Positions 1 to 8,733 are shown, numbered from the stretch's first letter. The stretch is 45,122 nucleotides of DNA from Microbulbifer halophilus (GCF_026183675.1 NZ_JAPIVK010000034.1:1-45122), one strand, 5' to 3'. Notes: generated by a model not told the origin, from the sequence alone. A program made the numbers and translations.

Positions 1-25
1 TAGCCAGAGCCCAAGGACAGATACA

Positions 26-97
26 AGGGTGCGCCGTGCGCACCGGTCTCAGAGCCGGTGCGAGTTACAGGCCGTTTTGGTGCGCGCGGCGCACCCT
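26..97. repeat. REP-like inverted repeat
   Basis: Positions 26-44 and 79-97 are inverted copies matching at 18 of 19 bases (motif AGGGTGCGCC...GCGCACC). A smaller hairpin, ACCGG...CCGGT, sits between them at 43-59. The GGGTGCGC type resembles interspersed intergenic repeats seen in many gammaproteobacteria. Its left half overlaps nothing recognisable; the right arm lies inside the tail of the decayed F5/8C frame. Confidence 0.7.
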
Positions 98-618
98 ACA
101 ATCAGATGAGTGCAAGCCAGATTTGAATTCCGCTTGCGTCGGGCATGGTCCGATGGCCGCTCCCGGCCGGACTGCTCCCGCCAAATTATCCCGTCTCTCA
201 ATAAACCTCCAGTCTCCAAGCAAATAGCCGTAACCGGTAGCGCGCTGCAGCCCCTGCAGGCGCAGGTAACGGCCGCTGGTATCCAGATTGATTTCGTCGA
301 CACTGCCATCGCCGCCGGTTACCGAAGCCGCCGTGGTCCAGTTGTCGCCGTCAGTCGAAACCCGGATTTCGTAGGCGCTGCCGCAGGCCGCTTCCCAGTC
401 TGGCACGACCTTACTGAGCGGTTGTACCGACCCAAGGTTCACCTGGATCCACTGGTCATCGCTGAAGTCGCTGGACCAGCGGGTGCCGGCATCGCCATCC
501 GCGGTGTAGTTGGCGAGCCTAGCCGCCTTCTTCGGAAGAGGTGGAGACGTTCTTGCCGCAGGCCAAGTCTTCGGAGGGGTCCACTATAGCGGGACGGCGG
601 ATCGGGAGCAGAAATTGT
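65..618 (-). pseudogene. Decayed F5/8 type C (discoidin/CBM32-like) domain remnant
   Basis: On the minus strand two reading frames together spell one F5/8 type C carbohydrate-binding domain. The upstream frame (about 618-525) reads DLACGKNVSTSSEEGG and then stops. About ten bases on, another frame continues with RLANYTADGDAGTRWSSD, then WIQVNLGS, the YEIRVSTDGDNW core and a DWRFIE end. The usual order of the domain is kept across the break, so a frameshift near 517-527 is the simplest reading. No signal peptide or catalytic domain is attached, and an in-frame stop lies just upstream near 620. After DWRFIE the frame runs about 40 residues into repeat DNA before stopping. It is probably the leftover C-terminal module of a secreted polysaccharide-binding enzyme, now non-functional. 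Confidence 0.6.
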
Positions 619-619
619 C

Positions 620-1019
620 AGAGTAATGAAGCTCCAGGGTCGGTACGGGGCGCTGCGTTCCGATCGGTCAAGAGGAAGCCCAACCCGTTATCGAAGATAT
701 TTTGCTTAATCCGGGTGCGGCGCAAAACAGCTCTGAAGAATAAAGTATGACAATACCAAGAATATCGCGCCAACCGACTGGAATTGGTACGACCAGCCCG
801 GTATAGTTCGCGCCGCAATTCAGGCAGAGATGTCTATTGCGCGAAATCCCAACTCCTGGCAATAGTTTGTCAGAACTGTAGTCTTCGCAGCAAAATAATC
901 CTAATTCTAACAATGGCAGTCCACGCTTTTCCCGATCGGAAAAGGCGATGGACTCTTATTGCTCGCCATTGGGTATGGGGCTTCGCTGATACTCCCAACT
1001 GATTTCAAGGAAAGTACAA
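620..1019. other. Intergenic stretch without recognised gene
   Basis: About 400 bases lie between the decayed F5/8C frame and the gene at 1020. Short open frames on both strands here lack ribosome binding sites and resemble no family I know. The only signal is a purine-rich AGGAAAG just before the start at 1020. Confidence 0.5.
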
Positions 1020-1559
1020 ATGTTTGAGATAGCTTTGATCAGCATACTCGCGCTGGCCCTGGCACCGCCCCTGTATCTGTTGCACCAAGTGTCGGTGCTG
1101 AAGAAAAAAATCAACCGGGCGCTTTTGGTCGATGCGAACCGGGAATTTTCACACAACCAGGCCGCAGTACAGCGCGAGCTGGTGCAGTCTTTTCATGTCT
1201 TCGACACCCTGCTGGCGTCCGTGCAGTACTGGCCGGATGGATTGGACGACACGGCCCGCGACTTTATCTCCACATTTCGCGAGCGTGCGGTCGCCTATGT
1301 GGAGCGGGGCTGCGAAGGTAGCCTGTTGTCTACCCAGCTGCGCGATGACCGACTGAAGTTGCTGGCCCTTCAGCTATTGAGCAAGCACCGTGAGACTTCC
1401 CGGCAGCGTGCAGTGATCAGCCGGGACGCGATCGACAATGGCGATTTTACCGAATACCTGAAACTGCTGAACGAGCTGGTTCAGTGTCACCTGGGCTATA
1501 TGGACGGCGCAAAAGACGAGCGGCTCTCGTTGTCCGAACTGCGGTTCGCGGCGGTCTGA
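1020..1559 (+). CDS. Unknown protein with N-terminal membrane anchor
   Basis: 179 residues; I do not recognise the family. Residues 4-23 form one hydrophobic segment rich in Leu/Ala, followed by KKK, so the protein is probably anchored in the inner membrane with its body in the cytoplasm. The rest looks mostly alpha-helical, with many charged residues. The start is supported by AGGAAAG about 6 bases upstream of ATG. Its stop is 8 bases before the next gene, which is also helical and unrecognised, so the pair is probably one transcript. No catalytic motif was seen. Confidence 0.6.
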   Translation: MFEIALISILALALAPPLYLLHQVSVLKKKINRALLVDANREFSHNQAAVQRELVQSFHVFDTLLASVQYWPDGLDDTARDFISTFRERAVAYVERGCEGSLLSTQLRDDRLKLLALQLLSKHRETSRQRAVISRDAIDNGDFTEYLKLLNELVQCHLGYMDGAKDERLSLSELRFAAV

Positions 1560-1566
1560 GGTGGCG

Positions 1567-2094
1567 ATGGAGCAAACATCAACAGCCCTTTCGGCCTTTA
1601 TCGCACAGTGTCGGGTCTGGAGTAGGGAGGCGGAGGAAACAGGGCCGCGTCTGCACCGTTTTGTAGAGCAGGTGGGGGACTTCCTGCGCGTACATGAGGC
1701 CGGTGGCTGGATACCACGGGAGTTGCCGGAAGATACCGACACAGTATCGGAACTGGCTTACTGGCAGGTACAACAGGTGATGGGTATGGGGGCGGCGCAG
1801 GTCTGCGACAGCACTATCGCCATTGCCGATGCATGCCGCGTGTTCCTCTTCGCCGCCGAGCTGGACCCGGATGCACTGTCAGCAGAGGTGCTGCAGGTCT
1901 TCGAGGCACTGCTGGAATACACCCAGCAGGTGGAGATTGTGCTGCTGACCTGTCCCCTGGGGGACGCCAAATCCTTTCAACTGGTGCAGCTGGTGCAGGC
2001 CATCCACGACAACTGCCACTGCCCGCCGCGGTACCGGACCGGTGAGTGGTTGGCCAGAAGCCCGAAACCGGTAATGGGACGGCTACCGGGCTAG
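1567..2094 (+). CDS. Unknown helical cytoplasmic protein
   Basis: 175 residues from ATG 1567, which has GAGG five bases upstream; an in-frame GTG at 1561 is possible but has no ribosome binding site of its own. There is no signal peptide or membrane segment. The sequence looks all-helical and acidic in the middle, with a basic, proline-containing tail. I do not recognise a family or motif. It follows the membrane-anchored unknown at 1020 by 8 bases, so the two products may work together. The shared length, helical character and tight spacing suggest a two-gene unit of unknown function. Confidence 0.55.
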   Translation: MEQTSTALSAFIAQCRVWSREAEETGPRLHRFVEQVGDFLRVHEAGGWIPRELPEDTDTVSELAYWQVQQVMGMGAAQVCDSTIAIADACRVFLFAAELDPDALSAEVLQVFEALLEYTQQVEIVLLTCPLGDAKSFQLVQLVQAIHDNCHCPPRYRTGEWLARSPKPVMGRLPG

Positions 2095-2111
2095 CTCCTG
2101 GGCCGTGCTCC

Positions 2112-2126
2112 AAGCGCGCGGCGCTT
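2112..2126. terminator. Short GC-rich hairpin
   Basis: AAGCGC at 2112-2117 and GCGCTT at 2121-2126 pair perfectly around a 3-base loop, 18 bases after the stop at 2094. There is no T-run, so a Rho-independent terminator is only weakly supported. Confidence 0.25.
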
Positions 2127-2297
2127 AGTCTGGAGTGATTCTTCCGGGTAACGGATTTCGCTTGGCGCTGACAGCATTCGGCATCCCGTTGTGCGATGCC
2201 CCTGAATCTTGAGGTGCCGTCTAGACTGTTAGTGCTTTTTGGCAGTTTCGGCGCCTGGTGGAAACCGTCGCCGACAGGAAATAGAGGCATCGACGCA

Positions 2298-5024
2298 ATG
2301 GAATGTGAGCGAAAGACAGCCACCCGGTGTGGCGGGAACCAATCCATTTTTATCCCGGCCCTGCTCGCAATTGCGGCGGCTTTTTCCGGTACGGCGCGGG
2401 CCGATTGCGAACCCTCGCCGCCGGCATCCGGAGACACGGTGACCTGTACCGGCAATCCGCCCGGTTATTCGGTCAGCGGACTCGGGAGCCTGACAATAGA
2501 CATTCTCCAGGGCACCAATCTCAACGGGCCTTTCAATGCATCCACGATAGGCACGCTGGATGTCGATAACAGCGGCAACCTGCAAAGTGTCACTTTTGAA
2601 GACAATGGCACTGTCACTTTTATCAACCGCAGCAATATAAACAGCGGCCTGGAAATCATCGGCGACGGCGACCACAGGGTGACCAACGTTTCCGGCGGTA
2701 ATATCAATGCCTTTTTCACCTTCTCTGGTGATGGCAATAACAGCGTGATCAACCGGGGCACGCTGAATCCGGGGATTACCGTTAACGGCAACGGCACCAT
2801 GGATATCCTCAACGAGGCCGGTTCCTTTATCAACCAGGGCATCTCTGTTACCGGCTCTACTGATACCGCCATCGACAACTACGGCACCATCCAGGGCTCG
2901 GCCATCTTCCTGGATTCGGGCAGCGACCAGATCATTAATCGCGCCGGCGCCAATATCAATGGTGAGGTGAACCAAGGCAGCAACGACGACGATTTCCTGA
3001 TGGAGGGCGGCACTGTCAACGGCAATATCCAGCAGGGTGCCGGCAGCGATACCGCCACCATCCAGGCCGGCCAGATTTCCGGCTACCTGCGCGCCGGCAG
3101 TGGTACAGACGACCTCCTCTGGACCGGCGGCCTGGTCGGTGGCATCGATATGCAGGAGGACGACGACACTGCGCTGTTTATCGACCTGACTGACACCGAG
3201 CTGCGCACCATCGAAATCAACGGTGGGCTCGGCAACGATGTGTTGACCTGGCAGGGGGTGATCGGCAGTCGACCGGACCGCCTGCTGAACTGGGAGTTGA
3301 TTCAACTGCAAAGCAGCTCCGAACTGACCATGGGCGGTGACCTGGTACTGGGTGACAGCGGCACCGGTACCGGTCGATTGACCATCGACGGCTCCAGCAC
3401 ACTGCACGCCAGTGAGGGCCAGTACAACATCGATCCAGCCGCTTCCGGCGACGGCGTCACCGTGGTCAATGCCGGCACTATCGATATGACCAGCAGCGGC
3501 GACTCGGTAACTGATGTGCTGCGGATCGACGGCGACTATATCGGCAGCGGTGGCTCCCTGTTGCTGAACACCTATCTGTTCGAGGACGGTGCGCCGTCGG
3601 ACAAGTTGGTAGTCACCGGTGACGAGTCCGGTACTACGACAATTTTTGTAACCAACGTCGGCGGCCCCGGTGGGCTGACCACAGGTGACGGGATCCTCGT
3701 GGATCAGGTTATCAACGGTGTCAGCACCAGCAATGCTTTCGTGCTCGGTGATGTCGTGGCGGCCGGGCCCTACGAGTACCTGTTGTTCCGTGGCGGATCG
3801 ACTCCGGACACTGCGAACAACTGGTATCTGCGTTCGCATATTGAGGACCCCGATGATGGGAACGGCGGGGACGATGGCCACGAACCGGATGGTGGCGGCG
3901 ATAACGGAAGCAGTTCGGGCAGCTCCAGCGGGGGGCATGTTCCCGGTGGCAGCAGTTCCAGCGGTGGTTCCAGTAGCTCGGGCAGCAGCTCCAGTGGCGG
4001 CTCCACCAGTTCCAGTAGTGGCGGCAGTGGCTCCAGTGGCGGCGGAGGCCAGGGCGGCGGAGATATCATTCCCCTGTATCGCCCCGAAGTTTCCACACAC
4101 GTCACCATTCCCGGTGTAAGCCGCGCACTGACGCTGGCGACCCTGGGCACCTTCCATGAACGCGAAGGCGAACAGGCCTGGTCGCGCCGCGACGACGGGC
4201 GGAGTTCAGTGTGGATGCGCGCCTTCGGCAATCACTACAAACAGCGCTGGGGCGGCACCGTGGATCCCAAGTTCGACGGCGATTTCTGGGGCGTTCAGAT
4301 CGGCGTTCCACTCTACGGCGCCGATAGCCGCAACGGCCGTCGCAACGCGGCCGGACTGATGCTGGGCGGCGGTCGCGCCAGTGGCGACACCCGCGGCTTT
4401 GCGATCGCAGTGGAGAATGCGGACACCGGCGACATATCCCTGGACAGTTACAATCTCGGCGGTTACTGGAGCCACCACTGGGCAGACGGTGGCTATCTGG
4501 ACGGGGTGCTGCTGCTGTCTTCCTTTGACGGTGACAGCCGCTCCAACCGCGACCTCCACGCGGATATCGATGGCGATGAGGTGACCGCCTCCATCGAGGG
4601 TGGCAGGCCCTTTCCATTGGATGGTTTCTGGAGCCTGGAACCCCAGGCCCAGTTGATCTGGCAGTACCAGGACATGGACAACACCGAAGACCGCTATTCG
4701 AGCATCCGCTTCGATGACGTCGATGCATTGACCGCGCGTGTGGGTGGGCGCCTGGTCGGCGATATAGAGCGCGGCACATCGGTGTGGCGGCCCTATATCA
4801 AGGTGAACATCTGGCACGAGGTGCACGGCAGGGACAAGGTGATGTTCAACACCACGGCCATCCGTACGCACCGCGGTTTCACGACGCTGGAGGCCGGTGT
4901 CGGTATCACCGCCGATCTGGACGGCACCACCAGCCTGTTCGGGGTGCTGGACTACACTACCGACCTGGATTCCGAGGAGTTCGATGCCGTGGAGGCACGC
5001 ATCGGGTTCCGCAGGCGCTGGTAG
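2298..5024 (+). CDS. Autotransporter (type Va) outer-membrane protein
   Basis: 908 residues from ATG 2298 (AGAGG ten bases upstream); an upstream in-frame start at 2196 would only add a non-signal-like leader. Residues 1-33 are a signal peptide ending ...SGTARA before DC. Residues 34 to about 540 are a passenger made of Asn/Gly/Asp-rich repeats (recurring GT-INN/NRGT-like steps), typical of a parallel beta-helix. About 545-600 is an acidic stretch followed by a Ser/Gly-rich linker. From about 615 to the end is a beta-barrel translocator of the autotransporter type (WMRAFG near its start, alternating aromatic strands), ending in Trp as outer-membrane barrels commonly do. No protease catalytic triad is evident, so the passenger is more likely adhesive or structural. 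It is probably exported by Sec, inserted by BAM and surface-exposed. It stands alone, with azoR convergent to it. Confidence 0.9.
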   Translation: MECERKTATRCGGNQSIFIPALLAIAAAFSGTARADCEPSPPASGDTVTCTGNPPGYSVSGLGSLTIDILQGTNLNGPFNASTIGTLDVDNSGNLQSVTFEDNGTVTFINRSNINSGLEIIGDGDHRVTNVSGGNINAFFTFSGDGNNSVINRGTLNPGITVNGNGTMDILNEAGSFINQGISVTGSTDTAIDNYGTIQGSAIFLDSGSDQIINRAGANINGEVNQGSNDDDFLMEGGTVNGNIQQGAGSDTATIQAGQISGYLRAGSGTDDLLWTGGLVGGIDMQEDDDTALFIDLTDTELRTIEINGGLGNDVLTWQGVIGSRPDRLLNWELIQLQSSSELTMGGDLVLGDSGTGTGRLTIDGSSTLHASEGQYNIDPAASGDGVTVVNAGTIDMTSSGDSVTDVLRIDGDYIGSGGSLLLNTYLFEDGAPSDKLVVTGDESGTTTIFVTNVGGPGGLTTGDGILVDQVINGVSTSNAFVLGDVVAAGPYEYLLFRGGSTPDTANNWYLRSHIEDPDDGNGGDDGHEPDGGGDNGSSSGSSSGGHVPGGSSSSGGSSSSGSSSSGGSTSSSSGGSGSSGGGGQGGGDIIPLYRPEVSTHVTIPGVSRALTLATLGTFHEREGEQAWSRRDDGRSSVWMRAFGNHYKQRWGGTVDPKFDGDFWGVQIGVPLYGADSRNGRRNAAGLMLGGGRASGDTRGFAIAVENADTGDISLDSYNLGGYWSHHWADGGYLDGVLLLSSFDGDSRSNRDLHADIDGDEVTASIEGGRPFPLDGFWSLEPQAQLIWQYQDMDNTEDRYSSIRFDDVDALTARVGGRLVGDIERGTSVWRPYIKVNIWHEVHGRDKVMFNTTAIRTHRGFTTLEAGVGITADLDGTTSLFGVLDYTTDLDSEEFDAVEARIGFRRRW
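3906..4062 (+). repeat. Low-complexity Ser/Gly linker repeat
   Basis: The codons here alternate AGC/AGT/TCC and GGC/GGT, encoding about 50 residues that are almost only Ser and Gly with one HVPG interruption. It joins the beta-helix passenger to the barrel of the autotransporter. Poly-Ser linkers are well known in secreted proteins of Cellvibrio/Saccharophagus/Teredinibacter relatives. The synonymous codons are mixed, so slippage is limited, but length variation between strains would not be surprising. Confidence 0.85.
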
Positions 5025-5077
5025 CGCGGTTGTCTTCGCGAGCATTCATCGGACTGCGTGTCCCACTTACAGAAACA

Positions 5078-5095
5078 GGGCGGTCGGGGCCGCCC
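5078..5095. terminator. Possible hairpin between convergent genes
   Basis: GGGCGG and CCGCCC pair around a 6-base loop, between the autotransporter (plus) and azoR (minus). The stem is strong but there is no T-tract, so termination is only suggested. Confidence 0.3.
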
Positions 5096-5128
5096 GAAAG
5101 GTCCGTCTTATAGCGAGTCGACCGAGAA

Positions 5129-5722
5129 TCATGCCAGTTGCGCCAGCTGCTCCTGCGCCGCCTCCAACGCCTTCTGCCGCGGTTCATCGCCGGTAGCCAG
5201 GCCCTCGGCGTGTACGAACGCGACGTCGTCGATACCGATAAAGCCCAGAAACTGGCGGATGAAAGCCGTCTGCGGGTGCTCATCACCGTAGACGCCGCCG
5301 CGGGTAATCACCACATAGGCCCTCTTGCCTTTGAGTAGTCCCTCCGGTCCGCTTTCCGTATAGCGGAAGGTTACACCCGCGCGGGCGATATGGTCGAAGT
5401 AGGCGTGCAAGCTGGAGGGGATGCTGAAGTTATACATCGGGATACCCAGAACCAGCACGTCGGCGCTGCGGATCTCGTCGATCAGCGCATCCGAATAGTC
5501 CACCACTGCCTGCTGTTCCGCGCTGCGCTCCGCCGGATCGCTGCCAAAGGCCTGGAAACGGTCGAGCGTCAGGTGCGGGACCGGCGCTGCGGCCAGGTCG
5601 CGGGTAGCGACTTCGGCACCGGGGTTGGCAGCCAGCCAGTTGTCGGCGAACTCATCGGTCAGTTGGGAAGATTGCCCATCATTCCGGAACAGGCTGGTCT
5701 GGATCTTGAGTAGTTTGGCCAT
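5129..5722 (-). CDS. azoR: FMN-dependent NADH-azoreductase
   Basis: 197 residues, the normal length for AzoR. It is a cytoplasmic flavodoxin-fold homodimer that reduces azo compounds and quinones by two-electron transfer from NAD(P)H through bound FMN. The FMN phosphate-binding region is visible at the N-terminus (QTSLFRNDGQSS, about 8-19), the signature PMYNFSIP at 95-102, and a second flavin-contacting loop RGGVY at 141-145. The gene is divergent from a LysR-type regulator with 108 bases between the starts, a classic arrangement for an inducible quinone/azo-reductase. An inverted repeat in that AT-rich gap is a likely operator. The family assignment is firm; the physiological substrate is probably quinones, by family knowledge. 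Confidence 0.93.
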   Translation of the reverse strand: MAKLLKIQTSLFRNDGQSSQLTDEFADNWLAANPGAEVATRDLAAAPVPHLTLDRFQAFGSDPAERSAEQQAVVDYSDALIDEIRSADVLVLGIPMYNFSIPSSLHAYFDHIARAGVTFRYTESGPEGLLKGKRAYVVITRGGVYGDEHPQTAFIRQFLGFIGIDDVAFVHAEGLATGDEPRQKALEAAQEQLAQLA

Positions 5723-5763
5723 GTGAACTTCTCCATATCGGTTCTGCGTTTCAGATGACCCTA

Positions 5764-5789
5764 TTTAATCATTGAATAATTAGATTAAA
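5764..5789. promoter_or_regulatory. Candidate LysR operator between azoR and its regulator
   Basis: TTTAATC (5764-5770) and GATTAAA (5783-5789) form a perfect 7-bp inverted repeat separated by 12 bases. It lies in the AT-rich gap between the divergent azoR and LysR genes, 42 bases before the LysR start. The spacing suits a LysR-type dimer site. Binding is inferred. Confidence 0.5.
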
Positions 5790-5830
5790 AATTATAAAAA
5801 TACGCTCAAATTAATCAGGTTAATCGATAA

Positions 5831-6772
5831 ATGCCCGACAAATACAGAGAAAATGGCGGCCTGACACCCCGTATCAGCCTCGAACAGTGGCGTTGTCTGG
5901 TCGCTGTGGTGGAGGCGGGCGGCTACGCCCAGGCGTCGGAGCGGCTGCACAAGAGTCAGTCTTCGGTCAGCTACGCGGTGCAGAAACTGGAGTCGGTGCT
6001 GGATATGAAGGCCTTCTCCATCGAGGGACGCAAGGCGGTGCTGACCCCGGCGGGCCAAATGCTCTACTCGCGCGCCCGCCTGCTGCTGGACGATGCGTCG
6101 GGACTGGAACGCGATGCACGCAAGGTGTCCGCCGGCTGGGAGTCGGAGATCGGCATTGCCGTGGAGGTACTGTTTCCCACCTGGCTGTTGCTGGACTGCC
6201 TGAGCCGCTTCGGCGAAGAGAGCCCGCAGACCCGCATCGAGCTCTACGAGACAGTGATCGGCGGCGCGCCGGAGGCGTTGCGGGAGCGGCGCGTGGAGCT
6301 GGCCATTTCTCCTCATGTACCCGGCGGCTTTATCGGTGAGCCCCTGGCGCGCCAGGTGCGCATTATTCCGGTGGCCCATCCCGATCATCCGCTGCACCAG
6401 CTCGATCGCGATATCACCATCCGCGACCTGCGCAAGCACCGGCACCTGGTGGTGCGGGACTCCGGCTCCCGGCGCGACCGGCAGACCACCACGGTGGAAG
6501 TGGCCCAGCGCTGGACCGTGACCAACATGGCCACTTCCATCGGCGCCGCCTGTCGCGGTTACGGCTTTGCCTGGTTGCCGGAAGAAAAGATCCGGCGGGA
6601 GTTGACCGACGGCATTCTCAAGCCGCTATCCCTGCGCGGCGGCAGCGAGCGCTATCAGCAGATGTATCTCATCTTTGCCGACCGGGAATCTCCCGGGCCT
6701 GGGGCGTTGCGACTGGCGGAAATCATCCGCAGGGAAATGGAAGTGAATCGCTGCGGGGTCGAGGACCGCTGA
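5831..6772 (+). CDS. LysR-type transcriptional regulator (divergent from azoR)
   Basis: 313 residues. An N-terminal winged helix-turn-helix (about residues 17-76) shows the LysR pattern: a helix with GGYAQASERLHKSQSSVSYA, then the wing and the LTPAGQMLYSRA linker helix. The remainder is the periplasmic-binding-protein-like effector domain. By position it probably controls azoR, and perhaps itself, through the inverted repeat at 5764-5789. The effector is unknown; electrophiles such as quinones would fit the target. ATG 5831 is chosen because the DNA-binding helix begins 17 residues in. The ribosome binding site is weak (CAGG ten bases upstream). Confidence 0.9.
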   Translation: MPDKYRENGGLTPRISLEQWRCLVAVVEAGGYAQASERLHKSQSSVSYAVQKLESVLDMKAFSIEGRKAVLTPAGQMLYSRARLLLDDASGLERDARKVSAGWESEIGIAVEVLFPTWLLLDCLSRFGEESPQTRIELYETVIGGAPEALRERRVELAISPHVPGGFIGEPLARQVRIIPVAHPDHPLHQLDRDITIRDLRKHRHLVVRDSGSRRDRQTTTVEVAQRWTVTNMATSIGAACRGYGFAWLPEEKIRRELTDGILKPLSLRGGSERYQQMYLIFADRESPGPGALRLAEIIRREMEVNRCGVEDR

Positions 6773-6776
6773 TCGC

Positions 6777-7616
6777 TCAGCTTTCCGTATCCAACTCCGG
6801 GGAGTGTGGCCCGCTATACCAGAAGTTGTAAAAATCCTCGGTCACCCGCTGCTCTATCTCATGTGCTTCCTCGCGCGGGCAGAAGAGGGTGATTGTCACC
6901 ACGTCGTGGCCCAGTTCGTTGGTGGTAAAGCTGACCTTGGGGTCGGTGCCCACCAGCTCCACTCCGGTGCGGTGCTCGATCATCTGGCAGTAACGGGCCG
7001 CCACCTCGCTGAACGCTTCGCTGTGCTCGTGGATGCGCCCGATCAGGAACTCCTTGGCGGCAAAGGGGTTGCCTCCCTTGTTTTCCCGCACGATAGAGAA
7101 GGTGTGTTCAATATAGCGGCGCATGAAGTTCAGGTTCTGGACCGATTTGGTAAAGAACACATTGTTGGGAATGTACAGGGTGATGCCGGTATAGCCGCTA
7201 CCCAGCCCGTGGGGATCGATTTCCAGCAGGGTGGTGCTGAGCCAGTCGCTATCGATCACCTCGCCGAACTGATCCCCGACCTTGATCCAATCCCCCACCG
7301 TGAATGCGCGCATGCTGGCCTGGTAGATACCACCCACCAGGCACTGCACTACATCCCGCAGTGCGATCACGATAGCAACGGAGAAAGCGGCGATCGACAG
7401 GGCGAAGTCGCGCAGCTCCGAAACCCAGATGGCCACCACACCCAGGACCAGCAGCAGGTTGGAGATGTTGTGCACCGTGTTGATATGGCGCCGTTTATTC
7501 TGCTTGCTCCAGCCGGTGCGGGAGAAGATAAAGGACAGAGCCATCCGCAGTAGCACGATCGCCACGATGACAATACCCGTCTGGATGAACTTGTTGTTGA
7601 GTAGCTGTTCCAGCAT
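6777..7616 (-). CDS. Small-conductance mechanosensitive channel family (MscS) protein
   Basis: 279 residues, about the size of E. coli MscS. Three hydrophobic segments (about 12-31, 49-66 and 70-97) precede the conserved soluble beta-domain start GDWIKVGDQFGEV (108-120). The pore-lining segment has ALRDVVQCLVGGIYQA rather than the Gly/Ala alternation of MscS itself, so gating may differ. It is an inner-membrane channel that would release solutes on hypo-osmotic shock. The soluble part (about 190-279) carries the C-terminal alpha/beta region of the family. It is convergent with the LysR gene (4 bases between the stops) and divergent from pirin. The family is clear; the conductance class is not. 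Confidence 0.88.
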   Translation of the reverse strand: MLEQLLNNKFIQTGIVIVAIVLLRMALSFIFSRTGWSKQNKRRHINTVHNISNLLLVLGVVAIWVSELRDFALSIAAFSVAIVIALRDVVQCLVGGIYQASMRAFTVGDWIKVGDQFGEVIDSDWLSTTLLEIDPHGLGSGYTGITLYIPNNVFFTKSVQNLNFMRRYIEHTFSIVRENKGGNPFAAKEFLIGRIHEHSEAFSEVAARYCQMIEHRTGVELVGTDPKVSFTTNELGHDVVTITLFCPREEAHEIEQRVTEDFYNFWYSGPHSPELDTES

Positions 7617-7815
7617 CCCGAATCCTGCAAAAATTAGAGGGGATAGTTGCCTGGCCGACAGGAGTCGGTCCCGCTCAGCTTGGCCGGACGCAACGACTGG
7701 TCGAATGCAACGCCGTACTGTAGCCTGTCGTACAGCGAATTATAAGTGGCATGATAAAACTGCCATGCCCTGTATGTATTTGCCGGGCCGGGGTAATCCA
7801 ACAACAGGAGTGCGT

Positions 7816-8733
7816 GTGAGTAACCTGACCAGGACTGCCGAACAGGAGTGCGACGTCATAGAGGGTTGCGGTGCCATCGAGGTCATCGTCGAACCTCGGG
7901 AGAAAGAGCTCGGCGGCTTTTCCGTCAGGCGTTCATTGCCGAGCCGGCAGCGGCGGATGGTAGGCCCGTGGATATTCTTCGATCATATGGGGCCGGCGGA
8001 CTTCCCGGTGGGAAAGGGCATCGATGTGCTCCCCCACCCGCATATCGGTATCGCCACCGTCACCTACCTGTTCGAGGGCGAGATACTGCACCGGGATTCC
8101 CTGGGCAGCGTCCAGCCGATCCGGCCCGGCGATATCAACCTGATGGTGGCCGGCAGGGGAATAGTGCATTCGGAGCGGGAGCGCCCGGAAGTTCGCGACT
8201 CCGATCACTGCCTGCACGGCCTGCAGTTGTGGCTGGCGCTGCCGGCGGAGGACGAGGAGATGGCGCCGGAATTCCACCACTATCCATCCGATGGGATCCC
8301 GGCCCTGACGGTGGGCGGTGTTTCCCTGCGGGTCATGATGGGCACGGCCTACGGCGTCACCTCGCCGGTCCGGACCTTCGCCGACACCCTGTACGTGGAA
8401 GCCAGGCTAGAGGCCGGCCAGACTCTGGAACTGCCGGATGCCGAGGAGCGAGCCGTGTATGTGGCCAGTGGCAGCCTGAAAGCCCGGGACACGGAAATAC
8501 CGGAGCATTCCCTGGCGGTTTTCTCGAACCGGCCCGGCGTGTCAGTGGAAGCCACCGGGGACAGCCGCATCGCGATCATCGGCGGCGAGCCGCTGGGTAA
8601 ACGGTGTATCGTCTGGAACCTGGTATCCAGTCGTCCGGAGCGCGTCGACCGGGCGGTGGAGGATTGGAAGGCGGGGCGCTTTCCGAAGGTGCCGGGGGAT
8701 GAAGCGGAATTTATCCCCTTTCCCGACAAGTAA
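7816..8733 (+). CDS. Pirin-family bicupin protein
   Basis: 305 residues from GTG 7816, which has AGGAG five bases upstream; a longer reading from farther upstream would overlap the MscS gene and adds no homologous sequence. The N-terminal cupin carries the pirin metal ligands His74, His76, His118 and Glu120, within HPHIGIATVTYLFEGEILHRD and VHSERE. The C-terminal cupin (about 190-305) contains GEPLG. Bacterial pirins include quercetinase-like dioxygenases and redox-sensing partners; the metal is usually Fe. The gene stands alone and is followed by a large fold-back repeat. The specific role cannot be read from the sequence. Confidence 0.88.
   Translation: MSNLTRTAEQECDVIEGCGAIEVIVEPREKELGGFSVRRSLPSRQRRMVGPWIFFDHMGPADFPVGKGIDVLPHPHIGIATVTYLFEGEILHRDSLGSVQPIRPGDINLMVAGRGIVHSERERPEVRDSDHCLHGLQLWLALPAEDEEMAPEFHHYPSDGIPALTVGGVSLRVMMGTAYGVTSPVRTFADTLYVEARLEAGQTLELPDAEERAVYVASGSLKARDTEIPEHSLAVFSNRPGVSVEATGDSRIAIIGGEPLGKRCIVWNLVSSRPERVDRAVEDWKAGRFPKVPGDEAEFIPFPDK

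Noticed and set aside
2229..4157. Long minus-strand open frame opposite the autotransporter
   Set aside because: It is Ala/Gly/Val-rich with no start signal and mirrors the repetitive passenger codons; the plus strand has a signal peptide and barrel.
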